A DNA stretch of 46,641 bases, taken from assembly GCA_002239065.1 (NCBI GenBank), contig MPNO01000034.1, positions 1 to 46,641 of the forward strand. The letters are read 5' to 3'. The first letter of the stretch is position 1. Each line of letters opens with the position of its first letter. The notes beneath the pieces are model-generated. The model had not been told where the DNA came from, did no database searches, and was given only the letters and a program-made list of their open reading frames with translations. This DNA is from Defluviicoccus sp. bin129. Lineage in GTDB: Bacteria; Pseudomonadota; Alphaproteobacteria; MPNO01. A program made the position numbers and the translations under genes. Positions 30,927 through 39,959 of the stretch are shown piece after piece.

Positions 30927-31807
30927 TCGGCGGCCAGGTCGACCCGGCTGAGGCGGATCAGCGCCGCCACCGCGGATGTCAGATGTCCCGCCACTTCGGC
31001 GAGCCCGGGCAGCCGGCCGATCGCCTCCTCTTCCATGTAGAGGGCGCGGTTGGTCTCGATCTGCAGCGCGTGCACGCCTTCCGCCGGCCGCCCGTAATGC
31101 CTCGTGGTGTAGCCGCCGGCGAAGGGCTTGTTGCGGGTCACCCGGTATCCGTGGCCTTCGAGCGCCTCCTGCATGGCGGCGGCGATCGCGCCGTGGCAGG
31201 TGGTGCCGAAGCCGTCGCCGAGGATGAAGTCGGCCCGCCCGCGCCCGGCGTCGGGGTCCATCGGCGCGCCGACCGAGGGCATCGAATGGCAGTCGATCAG
31301 CACGCAGTAGCCGAAGCGCTCTCTCGTGCTCTCGATCAGGCCGCGCAGCGCCGCGTGGTAGGGGCGGTGGCAGGTCTCGATCCGCCTGAGCGCGTCGGCC
31401 AGGCGCAGCTTGCCGCGGTAGATCTCCTTGCCGCTGGAGACCACCCGGGCGATGGTCCCGAGCCCCGCCGCCACCCGCGCCGAGTTGACGTTGGCATAGG
31501 GCGGCAGCCGGTCCTCGAACATCTCCGGGTCGAGCTCGAAGGGCTCGCGGTTGGGGTCGACATAGGCGCGCGGGAAGCGCGCCCGCAGCAGCGGCACGCC
31601 GAGCGCCTGGGCGCCGAGAAACAGCTCGTCGACGAAGCTGTCCTCCGAGCGGCGCAATTCCAGCGGGCCGAGCGGCGAGCCGGCGACGAAGTCCGGCGGG
31701 TACTCGGCGCCGCTATGCGGCGAGGCGAGGACCAGCGGCGCCGCCTGCTCGTCGGGCCAAAGGATCTCGTGGCCGTCGGAGGCCTCGATGCGCGTCTCGC
31801 CGGTCAT
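30923..31807 (-). CDS. N-formylglutamate amidohydrolase-like protein
   Basis: The 294-aa protein contains VLASPHSGAEYPPDF, SEDSFVDELF, YVDPNREPFELDPEMF, CHRPYH and VLIDCHSMPS. These are the metal and substrate motifs of the N-formylglutamate amidohydrolase family (HutG/FGase), which releases formate from N-formyl-glutamate at the end of histidine degradation. No other hut genes lie nearby, so the substrate might be a different formyl or acyl amino acid. ATG 31807 is used; GTG 31810 is one codon earlier. It is coupled to the GNAT gene. Confidence 0.85.
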   Translation of the reverse strand: MTGETRIEASDGHEILWPDEQAAPLVLASPHSGAEYPPDFVAGSPLGPLELRRSEDSFVDELFLGAQALGVPLLRARFPRAYVDPNREPFELDPEMFEDRLPPYANVNSARVAAGLGTIARVVSSGKEIYRGKLRLADALRRIETCHRPYHAALRGLIESTRERFGYCVLIDCHSMPSVGAPMDPDAGRGRADFILGDGFGTTCHGAIAAAMQEALEGHGYRVTRNKPFAGGYTTRHYGRPAEGVHALQIETNRALYMEEEAIGRLPGLAEVAGHLTSAVAALIRLSRVDLAAE

Positions 31808-31853
31808 CACCGCAGAGATGTAGCGGATCGCTCCCGCCCTGTCATCCGCACCC

Positions 31854-31881
31854 TTGCCAACCCCGCGCCGGAGGCGATAGA
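31854..31881 (+). promoter_or_regulatory. Probable tRNA-Val promoter
   Basis: TTGCCA (31854-31859) and GATAGA (31876-31881) lie 16 bp apart and end 12 bp before the mature tRNA 5' end. This fits a sigma-70-type promoter. Confidence 0.5.
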
Positions 31882-31893
31882 ACCACCGGCGGC

Positions 31894-31968
31894 GGGCGCG
31901 TAGCTCAGCGGGAGAGCACTACGTTGACATCGTAGGGGTCGCTGGTTCAATCCCAGCCGCGCCCACCA
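31894..31968 (+). tRNA. tRNA-Val (GAC)
   Basis: The cloverleaf is canonical: acceptor GGGCGCG/CGCGCCC, D-arm GCTCAGCGGGAGAGC, anticodon stem CTACG/CGTAG with loop TTGACAT (anticodon GAC), T-arm GCTGG-TTCAATC-CCAGC, discriminator A and encoded CCA. It is 75 nt. Its 3' end is followed at once by a tandem repeat array. Confidence 0.96.
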
Positions 31969-31977
31969 TTCCCGGCC

Positions 31978-32121
31978 CATTCGTCATTTCGACCGAAGCG
32001 CGCAGCGCGTCCTCCATTCGTCATTTCGACCGGAGCGCGCAGCGCGTCCCCCACGCGTCATTTCGACCGGAGCGCGCAGCGCGTCCCCCATTCGTCATTT
32101 CGACCGGAGCGCGCAGCGCGG
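31978..32121. repeat. 37-bp tandem repeat array, four units
   Basis: Units start at 31978, 32015, 32052 and 32089 and share CGTCATTTCGACCGGAGCGC followed by GCAGCGCG. They are contiguous with no spacers and differ by a few bases. The unit ends resemble the inverted end of the palindromic block that follows directly (CTCCGGTCGAAATGACG), so the array and block belong together. Confidence 0.9.
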
Positions 32122-32208
32122 AGTGGAGAAACCTTCCTGCCAATGGGGACGAGGTTTCTCCACTACGCCGTGCTGGCGCACGGCTCCGGTCGAAATGACG
32201 AGGGGGTG
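32119..32208. repeat. Intergenic palindromic repeat block, copy B
   Basis: This is a near copy of bases 1-90: CGGAGTGGAGAAACC, a loop with ATGGGGACGA, GGTTTCTCCACT, then CGCCGTGCTGGCGCACGGCT and CCGGTCGAAATGACGAGG. The inverted arms carry two differences compared with copy A. It lies 76 bp beyond the stop of the second Asp-box gene. Confidence 0.88.
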
Positions 32209-32232
32209 GCCGCCGTGCTGCGCACGGCCACG

Positions 32233-32251
32233 CCCCGGATCAAGTCCGGGG
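32233..32251. repeat. Short palindrome CCCCGGA-type, copy 3
   Basis: CCCCGGATCAAGTCCGGGG matches the hairpins in the hyu cluster and here sits between palindromic block B and the second Asp-box gene. Confidence 0.75.
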
Positions 32252-32283
32252 TCCGTCGAAATGACGACGTGCGGGCGCGCCCC

Positions 32284-33345
32284 CTACACGCACGCCATCG
32301 CGTAGATGCCCGACACCCCGTCGGGCAGCGGGATGTCGCGCCAGCTGGCGCCGGCGTCCTCGGTGCCGAAGACCTGGCCGCCGCGCGCGCCGCAATAGAT
32401 CCGCGCGGGGTCGAGCGGGCTCTCGGCGACGGTCATCAGGGTGGAGCCGATGGGGAGCTCGGAATCGAAGCGCCGCCAGGTCGCGGCGCCGTCGTCGGAG
32501 CACCACAGCGCGCCGGCGTCGCTCACCGAGGCCGGGCTGAGCGCCGCGAAGACGCGCTCCGGGTCGTGCGAGGACACGTACACGTCGCGCGCATAGGTGA
32601 CCGGCGAGAACCGGCCGATGCCGAGCTCCGACCAGTGCGCGCCGGCGTCCCCGGTGACGAACAGCCCCATGCGGTTGGCGAGATAGATCTTTCCCGGCTC
32701 GGCGCGGCTCGCCGAGATCGCGTGGATGTCCACCATCCCCTCATGCGGGTCGCCGGTGAGCAGCCCGCTTTGCAGGTGCTCGTTCGCGCCGGCGAGCGCC
32801 AGCAGCTCGCCGCTGACATCGTCCCATGTGTCGCCGCCGTCGAGGCTGCGCACCACGCCCAGCACCTCGAGCCCGGCATAGACGTGGTCGGGCGCGTTCG
32901 GGTCGATGGCGATGCGGGTGACCCGGGTGGCGAAGGGGCATTCGGGGATGCCGCCCGGCGCCGGCACGTCGAGACGCCGCCAGCTGCCGCCGCCGTCCTG
33001 CGTGCGCCAGATCGCGAACCCCTCGACGCCGACGAACACGGTGTCCGGGTCGCTCGGGTCGAAGGCGATCGACCACACCGTCCGCAGCTCCCCCGGCAGG
33101 CCGAGCGATTCCCACGAATCGCCGCCGTCGTCGCTGCGCCAGACCCCGTCCTGGGTGCCGGCGAGGACGATTTCGGGATCGTCGGGGTGGAGCGCGATGG
33201 CGCGCACCTCGGGGTCGGGCGGCAGGCCCCGGGTCAGCGCCCGCCACTCGCCGTCGCCGGCGCGACGGCGGAAGAAGCCGCAGGTCCGCAACTTCGGGCC
33301 GCTCGCCTGCCAGTGCCCCACGCCCGCATAGACCGTTCCCGTCAT
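32284..33345 (-). CDS. Asp-box (BNR/sialidase-like) beta-propeller protein, second paralogue
   Basis: The 353-aa protein repeats the Asp-box pattern: SDDGGDSW, TQDGGGSW, SLDGGDTW, TGDAGAHW, SDDGAATW and TEDAGASW, each after a hydrophobic blade strand. It is a whole-length propeller without signal peptide, like the protein at 167-1171, and lies on the same strand. The start ATG 33345 follows GGGGAG. It ends near palindromic block B, mirroring the first copy. No function beyond a propeller scaffold can be assigned. Confidence 0.85.
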   Translation of the reverse strand: MTGTVYAGVGHWQASGPKLRTCGFFRRRAGDGEWRALTRGLPPDPEVRAIALHPDDPEIVLAGTQDGVWRSDDGGDSWESLGLPGELRTVWSIAFDPSDPDTVFVGVEGFAIWRTQDGGGSWRRLDVPAPGGIPECPFATRVTRIAIDPNAPDHVYAGLEVLGVVRSLDGGDTWDDVSGELLALAGANEHLQSGLLTGDPHEGMVDIHAISASRAEPGKIYLANRMGLFVTGDAGAHWSELGIGRFSPVTYARDVYVSSHDPERVFAALSPASVSDAGALWCSDDGAATWRRFDSELPIGSTLMTVAESPLDPARIYCGARGGQVFGTEDAGASWRDIPLPDGVSGIYAMACV

Positions 33346-33401
33346 GGCTTGCTCCCCGTTTCCTCCCGATGATCCCGCCCCGCGCCCGCCGCGTCCAGCC
33401 C

Positions 33402-33430
33402 AAACGGAAGAGGGCGCCCGAAGGCGCCCC
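33402..33430 (-). terminator. Rho-independent terminator of the Bax-inhibitor-like gene
   Basis: On the minus strand, GGGCGCC-TTCG-GGCGCCC (33412-33429) is followed by TCTTCCGTTT. It lies 24 bp past the stop of the minus-strand gene at 33454-34164. Confidence 0.75.
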
Positions 33431-33453
33431 CTGAGCCGTGGATCGGGACCCGC

Positions 33454-34164
33454 CTAGCGGCGGTCGCCGAGGAACTGCAGCAGAATCATGAACAGGTTGA
33501 TGAAGTCGAGATAGAGCCTGAGCGCGCCCATGATGGCGAGCTTCGACGAGGTCTCGGAATCGTGCCACTCGGCGTATTCGTTCTTGATCCGCTGGGTGTC
33601 GTAGGCGGTGAGCCCGACGAAGACGATCACCCCGATCACCGAGATCGCGAAGTGGAGCGCGCTGGAGGCGAGGAACATGTTGACGACCGAGGCGAGGATG
33701 ATGCCGATCAGCCCCATGAACAGGAACGATCCCATCCCGGTCAGGTCGCGCTTGGTGGTGTAGCCCCACAGGCTAACCGCCGCGAAGGTGCCGGCGGTGA
33801 TGAAGAAGACGCGGGCGATGCTGGCCCCGGTGAAGACCAGGAAGATGCCCGCTATCGAGAGCCCCATGATCCCGGCGAAGGCCCAGAACAGGGTCTGCGC
33901 GGTCGAGGCGCGCATGCTCTGGATCTTGAAGCTCAGGAAGAAGACGAAGCCGAGCGGCGCCAGCATCACCACCCAGATCAGCGGGGTGCCGGCGAGCGCC
34001 TCGTACAGCCCGTAGCGCGCCGCGGCGAAGGCGACGATCCCGGTCAGCGCCAGGCCGGTGGCCATGTAGTTGTAGACCCGGAGCATATGCGCCCTGAGCC
34101 CGGCATCGAAGACCTCGCGTGCCTCGGCCCCGCGCGCGGCGGTCCGTTCGGTTCCGAACGCCAT
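33454..34164 (-). CDS. Bax inhibitor-1/YccA family membrane protein
   Basis: The 236-aa protein has seven hydrophobic helices and the BI-1 family pattern: VYNYMATGLALTGIVAF in the first helix, FIESMRAST-like KIQSMRASTAQTLFW, GYTTKRDLTGMGSFLFMGLIG, TAYDTQRIKNEY and LYLDFINLFMILLQFLG at the C-terminus. The two late aspartates (TAYDTQ, LYLDFIN) are the family pH-sensor positions. It acts in the inner membrane; its role in ion leak or stress is poorly defined in bacteria. ATG 34164 has GAGAGG upstream. Confidence 0.9.
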   Translation of the reverse strand: MAFGTERTAARGAEAREVFDAGLRAHMLRVYNYMATGLALTGIVAFAAARYGLYEALAGTPLIWVVMLAPLGFVFFLSFKIQSMRASTAQTLFWAFAGIMGLSIAGIFLVFTGASIARVFFITAGTFAAVSLWGYTTKRDLTGMGSFLFMGLIGIILASVVNMFLASSALHFAISVIGVIVFVGLTAYDTQRIKNEYAEWHDSETSSKLAIMGALRLYLDFINLFMILLQFLGDRR

Positions 34165-34240
34165 GAGCAACCTCTCGCAAGCTGTGTCCGATCGTCGTTA
34201 ACATATGGTCGCGGAGGGACGGAAATCAAGCGTCCGCGGG

Positions 34241-36765
34241 CTACTCGTTGCGCAGCAGGGGCGCGGCCTTGTCGCCCAGCGCGCGCCACGTGCCGACGAA
34301 GCCGAAGGCAAGCGTCAGCGCCGCCGCGCCGGCCACCGTGGCGGCGGCGATCCAGGGCTGGAACAGCCACTCGAACTGCATCATGCGGGTCACCACCGCC
34401 CATGCGGCGAGCGTGCCGACGAACCCCGCGATAACCGCCGTCGCCGCGCCGAGCAGACCGTACTCGATGGCATAGGCGGCGAGCACCCGGCCCCGCGTCG
34501 CGCCCAGCACCTTGAGCACCACCGCGTCGTAGACCCGGCGCCGGTGCCCCGCCGCCGCGGCACCGGCCAGCACCAGGATGCCGGCCAGCAGCGTCACCGC
34601 GGCCGCGGTGCGCACCGCCGCGGCGATCCGCTCCAGCACGCCGCGCGCGATCCCCAGCACCTCGCCCACGCGGATCGCGGTCACGTTGGGAAAGCGGTCG
34701 GTCACCGCCGCCTCGATCCCGGCGAGCGCGCCCGGCGGCGCGCTCAGGGTGGCGAGCTGGGTCTGCGGCGCGCCCTCCAGCACGCCCGGCGAGAACACCA
34801 TCACGAAGTTGATGCGGAGCGAGCGCCAGCGCACCTCGCGGATATTGGCGACGGTCCCGGTGATCGCGCGCCCCAGCACGTCGACGGTGAGCGTGTCGCC
34901 GATGCCGAGCCCGAGCCCGGCGGCGGCGTCGTGCGACAGCGAGATCAGCGGCTTGCCGGCATAGTCGGCCGGCCACCAGCGCCCCGCGACCAGCTTGGTG
35001 TCGGCGGCCGGCCGGGCCGACCAGGTGATGCCCCGGTCGCCGCGCAGCAGCCAGCGCGCCCCGGGATCGATCGCGGCTTCCGAGGCCGGCTTCCCGGCGA
35101 TCCGCAGGATGCGCCCGCGCAGCATCGGCACCCGGCGCAGCGTGCCCGCCCCGGGCATCGACCGGACCACCTGTTCGAAGGCGCCGACCTGGTCGGGCTG
35201 CAGATCGACGAAGTAGAAATCGGGCGCGCCGGAGGGCAGGCTGTTCTCCACCTGGTTGCGCAGATTGCCCTCGATGGAGACCGTCGCCACCAGCACCGCG
35301 AGGCCGAGCCCGAGCGACAGCACGATCTTGGCCGAGGGCGCGCCCGGCCGGTGCAGGTTGGCCAGCGCGAGGCGGAGTGCCGCGCCCTTCACCCGGCGGA
35401 ACCGCGCCGCGCCGCGCTCGACGCCGTAGCCCGCGGCGCGGAACAGCGCGAACGCCGCCGCCGCGCCGCCGACGAACCAGAGCGCGACGCCGAGATTGTC
35501 CGCCGTGCCGATGACCAGGGCGGCCAGGATCGCGGCGATCGCGGCGGTGGCGGCGATCGCCCACGGGCGCGGCCAGGCGCGGGTCTCCGCGACCACGGCC
35601 CGGAACAGCGCCGAGCCCGGCACCTCGCAGGCGCGCGCCACCGGCCAGATCGAGAACAGCAGCGCCACCAGCAGGCCGAACGCGGCGGCGAGGCCGAGTA
35701 CCTCGGCATGCAGCCCGAAGCGCGCGTCCACCCCGAGCGCGGCGCTGATGACCCCGCCCGTAAGCGGCGGGATCGCGGCGCCGAGGACCAGCCCGATGGC
35801 GATGCCGACCGCCGCCATGACCAGGATCTGGATCAGGTAGACGGCGAACACGGTCCCGCCCGGGGCGCCGATGCATTTGAGGGTGGCGATGGTGTCCATC
35901 CGCCCGGCGAGGTAGTTGGCGACCGCGTTGCCCACGCCCACCCCGCCGACCAGCAGCGCGGTCAGCCCGACCAAAGTGAGGAAGATCCGGGTGCCGTCAA
36001 TAAAGCGCTGCGTCCCCGGCGAGGCGTTGGAGCGGTCGCGCACCCGCCACCCCGAATCGGGGAAGCGTTCGTCGAGCCGCGCGCGCCACGCCGCCGGATC
36101 CTCCCCCGGGGCGAGGCGGAGCTTGTAGAAATAGCGCACCAGGCTGCCCGGGCGGATCAGCCCGGTCGACTTCATGGCGCCGGTCGACACGATCACCTTG
36201 GGGCCGAGCCCGATCAGCCCGCCGTCGCCGAGCCGGTCGGGCTCCCGGGCGATGGTGGCGCGGATCTCGAAATCGGCCTCGCCGATGCGGATGCGCGCGC
36301 CGTGCGCGACGCCGAGCCGCTCCAGCAGGCGCTTCTCCACCGCCGCGCCCCAGACCCCGTCGGCGTTCCGGGCGAGCGCCGCATCGGCGGGGCCGTCCGG
36401 GTCGAGCGCGAGGGCGCCGTAGAGCGGGTAGGCGGAATCGACCGCCTTGAGCTCGATCAGCGAGCGGGCGCCGCGGTCGGCGGTGCGGGTCATCGCCCGC
36501 ATGCGCATCGACCGCGACAGCCCGCCCGAGGCTTCGAGCCAGGCCTTGCGTTCGGCGGCGATGTCGCGGTGCAGGCTGCGGATCGCGACGTCGCCGCCGA
36601 GCGTCTTGCGCCCGTCCGCCTCGATCCCCGCGCGGATCGCCGTCGCGGTCGAGCCCACCGCGGCGATGGCGGCGACGCCGACGGCGAGGCAGGCGACGAA
36701 GATGCGGAACCCGCGCAGCCCGCCGCGCAGCTCGCGCAGCGCGAGGCGGAGCGCGACCCTGCCCC

Positions 36766-36769
<4 letters not shown>
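34241..36769 (-). CDS. ABC transporter permease, YbbP/FtsX-like
   Basis: The 842-aa protein has the two-FtsX-domain layout: an N-terminal helix (GFRIFVACLAVGVAAIAAVG), a long periplasmic MacB-like region, three helices with GRMDTIATLKCIGAPGGTVF, further helices near 410-470, a second periplasmic region and a final three-helix FtsX domain with YDAVVLKVLGATRGRVLAAY. Such proteins act with a LolD/YbbA-type ATPase as mechanotransmitters or lipid exporters, often beside a TesA-type esterase. Here a GDSL esterase is divergent. The start overlaps the ATPase stop (ATGA). Confidence 0.88.
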
Positions 36770-37473
<704 letters not shown>

Positions 37474-37531
37474 CTCGGGCAATCGGTCGGGCTACAGGGT
37501 TCGATATGGCGGCTTGGCGGGAGGAATCAAC

Positions 37532-38146
37532 ATTTTACGCCGCATTGCGATGGCCGTCCTGCTGGCCGGGGCCGCCTCCCTGCCGCAGGCGGCGGCGGAG
37601 ACGAGGCTGCTCGCCTTCGGCGACAGCCTGACCTCGGGCTGGGGGCTGGCGGCCGCGGACGCCTTCCCGGCGGCGCTCGAACGCGCGCTGCACGCGGCCG
37701 GGCGCGGGGACGTGCGGGTGATCGCGGCCGGCGTCGCCGGCGACACCTCGGCCGGCGGCCGCGCGCGGCTCGCCTGGTCGCTCGCCGAGCGCCCGCACGC
37801 GGCGATCGTCGAGCTCGGCGCGAATGACGGGCTGCGCGGCATCGACCCCGCCTCGACCCATGCCAATCTCGACGCGATCCTGGCCGAACTCAAGCGGCGC
37901 GGCATCGCCGTGCTGCTGGCCGGGATGTACGCCCCGCCCAATCTCGGGCGCGAATACGGCGAGGCGTTCGACGCGATCTACCCGAAGCTGGCGAAGAAGC
38001 ACGGCGTCGCCCTCTACCCCTTCTTCCTCGACGGCGTCGCCATCGAGCCCGCGCTCAACCAGCCGGACGGGCTGCACCCCAACGCCGCCGGGGTCGCCGT
38101 TATCGTGCGGCGCATCCTGCCCTATGTTATGCGGGTGCTGCGGTGA
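37532..38146 (+). CDS. GDSL/SGNH esterase, TesA-like, probable ATT start
   Basis: The mature enzyme has the SGNH blocks LLAFGDSLTSGWG (Ser 32 in the chosen numbering), GVAGDTSAGG, VELGANDGLRG and the C-terminal DGLHPN catalytic Asp/His. TesA enzymes are periplasmic thioesterase/arylesterases. The first ATG is at 37550 and gives a signal peptide with no positive n-region and no nearby ribosome site. The in-frame ATT at 37532 is 7 nt after GGCGGGAGG and yields LRRIAMAVLLAGAASLPQAA, a textbook signal with AAA cleavage site. I therefore place the start at ATT. It is divergent from the ABC genes and 13 bp before the FIST gene. Confidence 0.85.
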   Translation: MLRRIAMAVLLAGAASLPQAAAETRLLAFGDSLTSGWGLAAADAFPAALERALHAAGRGDVRVIAAGVAGDTSAGGRARLAWSLAERPHAAIVELGANDGLRGIDPASTHANLDAILAELKRRGIAVLLAGMYAPPNLGREYGEAFDAIYPKLAKKHGVALYPFFLDGVAIEPALNQPDGLHPNAAGVAVIVRRILPYVMRVLR

Positions 38147-38159
38147 CCGGGAGGGTCCC

Positions 38160-39284
38160 ATGACGAGCCACGGCTTCCGCGCCGGCCATGCCGGCGGCGG
38201 CGACTGGGAAAGCATCGCCACGAGCTGCCTCGAACAGCTCGGCCCGTGCGGCGAGGCGACGCTGGGCTTCGTCTACGTGACCGACCTGCTCGCCGATTCG
38301 CTCGAGCCGATCCTCGCCCGGCTCAAGCAGGCGACCGGGATCGCCGACTGGGTCGGCACCGTCGGCTTCGGGGTCTGCGTCGGCGGCAAGGAGTATTTCA
38401 ACACCCCGGCGATGGCGGTGCTCGCGGGCGCCGTCCCGCCGGACAGCTACCGCATCCTGCCGACGATCGCGCGGCCGGGCGAGGCGCTGCCGGGGGATCT
38501 CGGCGAATGGGCCGCCGAGCGGCGCCCGGTGCTCGGCATCGTGCACGGCGATCCGCGCAACCGGTATCTGCCGGCGATCATCGATTCGCTGTGCGACGAC
38601 ACCGAATGCTTCCTGGTCGGCGGGCTGACCGCCTCGCGCAACGTCTTCAGCCAAGTCGCGGGCGGCGACATCGTCGAGGGCGGGCTGTCGGGCGTGCTGC
38701 TCGCCCGGGAGGTCGGCGTGGCGACCGGGCTGAGCCAGGGCTGCGCCCCGATCGGCGCGGTGCATGACGTGACCAGGGCGCAGGACAACGTGCTCTACGA
38801 GCTCAACGGCCGGCCCGCGCTCGACGTCTTCAAGGAGGACATCGGCGAGGTGCTGGCGCGCAATCTGGAGCGCATCGGCGGCTACATCCACGCCGCCCTG
38901 CCGATCGCCGGCAGCGACACCGCCGACTACCTGGTGCGCAACGTGATGGGCATCGACCCCGGCAACGGCTGGCTGTCGATCGGCGAGCGGTTGCAGGAGG
39001 GCGACAAGCTCCTGTTCGTCCGGCGCGACGGCCCGAGCGCCTTCGCCGACCTCGAACGCATGCTGGGCGAGGTGACCGGCCGCGCCGGGGAGGGGGGCCG
39101 GGCGGGGCTCTATTATTCCTGCGTCGCGCGCGGCCCCAACATGTTCGCCAGCGACGACCAGGAGATGACCGCCGTCGCCGACGCCCTCGGCGCCGGGGTG
39201 CCGGTCGTCGGGTTCTACGCCAACGGCGAGATCTCCAACAACCGGCTCTACGGCTATACCGGCGTGCTCACCCTGATTCTCTAG
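38160..39284 (+). CDS. FIST N- and C-terminal domain protein
   Basis: The 374-aa soluble protein has a FIST_N-like first half (LGFVYVTDLLADSLEPILARL, VGTVGFGVCVGGKEYFN, CFLVGGLTASRNVFSQV) and a FIST_C-like second half (LSQGCAPIGAVHDVTRAQDN, GLYYSCVARGPNMFAS, VVGFYANGEISNNRLYGYTG). FIST domains are thought to bind small molecules such as amino acids in signal transduction. No kinase or receiver is attached here. A GGGAGGG site precedes ATG 38160. It is followed 7 bp later by the ThpR gene. Confidence 0.88.
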   Translation: MTSHGFRAGHAGGGDWESIATSCLEQLGPCGEATLGFVYVTDLLADSLEPILARLKQATGIADWVGTVGFGVCVGGKEYFNTPAMAVLAGAVPPDSYRILPTIARPGEALPGDLGEWAAERRPVLGIVHGDPRNRYLPAIIDSLCDDTECFLVGGLTASRNVFSQVAGGDIVEGGLSGVLLAREVGVATGLSQGCAPIGAVHDVTRAQDNVLYELNGRPALDVFKEDIGEVLARNLERIGGYIHAALPIAGSDTADYLVRNVMGIDPGNGWLSIGERLQEGDKLLFVRRDGPSAFADLERMLGEVTGRAGEGGRAGLYYSCVARGPNMFASDDQEMTAVADALGAGVPVVGFYANGEISNNRLYGYTGVLTLIL

Positions 39285-39291
39285 GCCCGCG

Positions 39292-39831
39292 ATGATCCGC
39301 CTGTTCTTCGGCCTCGATCTGCCGGGCGAGATCCGCATGCGCATCGCCGGCATCGCGCGCGGCATCGACGGCGCGCGCTGGGTGGCGCCGGAGGATCTGC
39401 ACATCACGCTCCACTTCATCGGCGAGGTGCCGGAGCCGGCGATGGAGGAGATCGCCGCCGAGGCCGCATCGATCCGCTTCGAGCCCTTCGCCGTCACCCT
39501 GGCCGGCGCCGGGCATTTCGAGCGCCGCGGCAGGGTCGGCGCGGTGTGGATCGGGGTCGAGCCCGAGTCGGCGCTCTCGGCGCTGCGCGAGCGCATCGAG
39601 GCGGCAATGGTGCGCGCCGGCCAGAAGCCCGAACGCCGCCGCTTCCGCCCCCATGTGACGGTCGCCCGGCTCTCCCGCGCGCGCCCCGGCGAGGTGCGCG
39701 ACTGGCTCGCCGCCAACACCCTGTTCCGCGCCGTCCCCTTCGCCGTCGAGACCTTCGTCCTGTTCTCCAGCACGCTCGGCCGCCAGGGCTCGACCTACAC
39801 CGCGGAGTGCATCTTTCCGGTGGAGGGGTGA
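39292..39831 (+). CDS. thpR: RNA 2',3'-cyclic phosphodiesterase
   Basis: The 179-aa 2H phosphoesterase has both HxTx motifs, HITLHF and HVTVAR, in a LigT/ThpR context beginning MIRLFFGLDLPGEIR. It hydrolyses 2',3'-cyclic phosphate ends of RNA and can ligate 2'-5' ends. Full family length. It forms the end of the tesA-FIST-thpR strand run; the next 128 bp before the methyltransferase gene show no gene. Confidence 0.92.
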   Translation: MIRLFFGLDLPGEIRMRIAGIARGIDGARWVAPEDLHITLHFIGEVPEPAMEEIAAEAASIRFEPFAVTLAGAGHFERRGRVGAVWIGVEPESALSALRERIEAAMVRAGQKPERRRFRPHVTVARLSRARPGEVRDWLAANTLFRAVPFAVETFVLFSSTLGRQGSTYTAECIFPVEG

Positions 39832-39959
39832 GGGTGCCGGCCGCCCTCCCTTGGAATCCGATATGTTCTGTCTTTGTTCGCAAAATTGCTTGACTTCGGG
39901 AACGGCTGGGGCATCCTCTTTGCTCGTTGTCGCAGTCCCCGGCAGGTGCATGAGGCATC

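Noticed and set aside
30332..31903. Plus-strand frames opposite the GNAT and N-formylglutamate amidohydrolase genes
   Set aside because: Shadows of genes with clear catalytic motifs on the minus strand.
31978..32121. CRISPR array
   Set aside because: The four 37-bp units are contiguous with no spacers.
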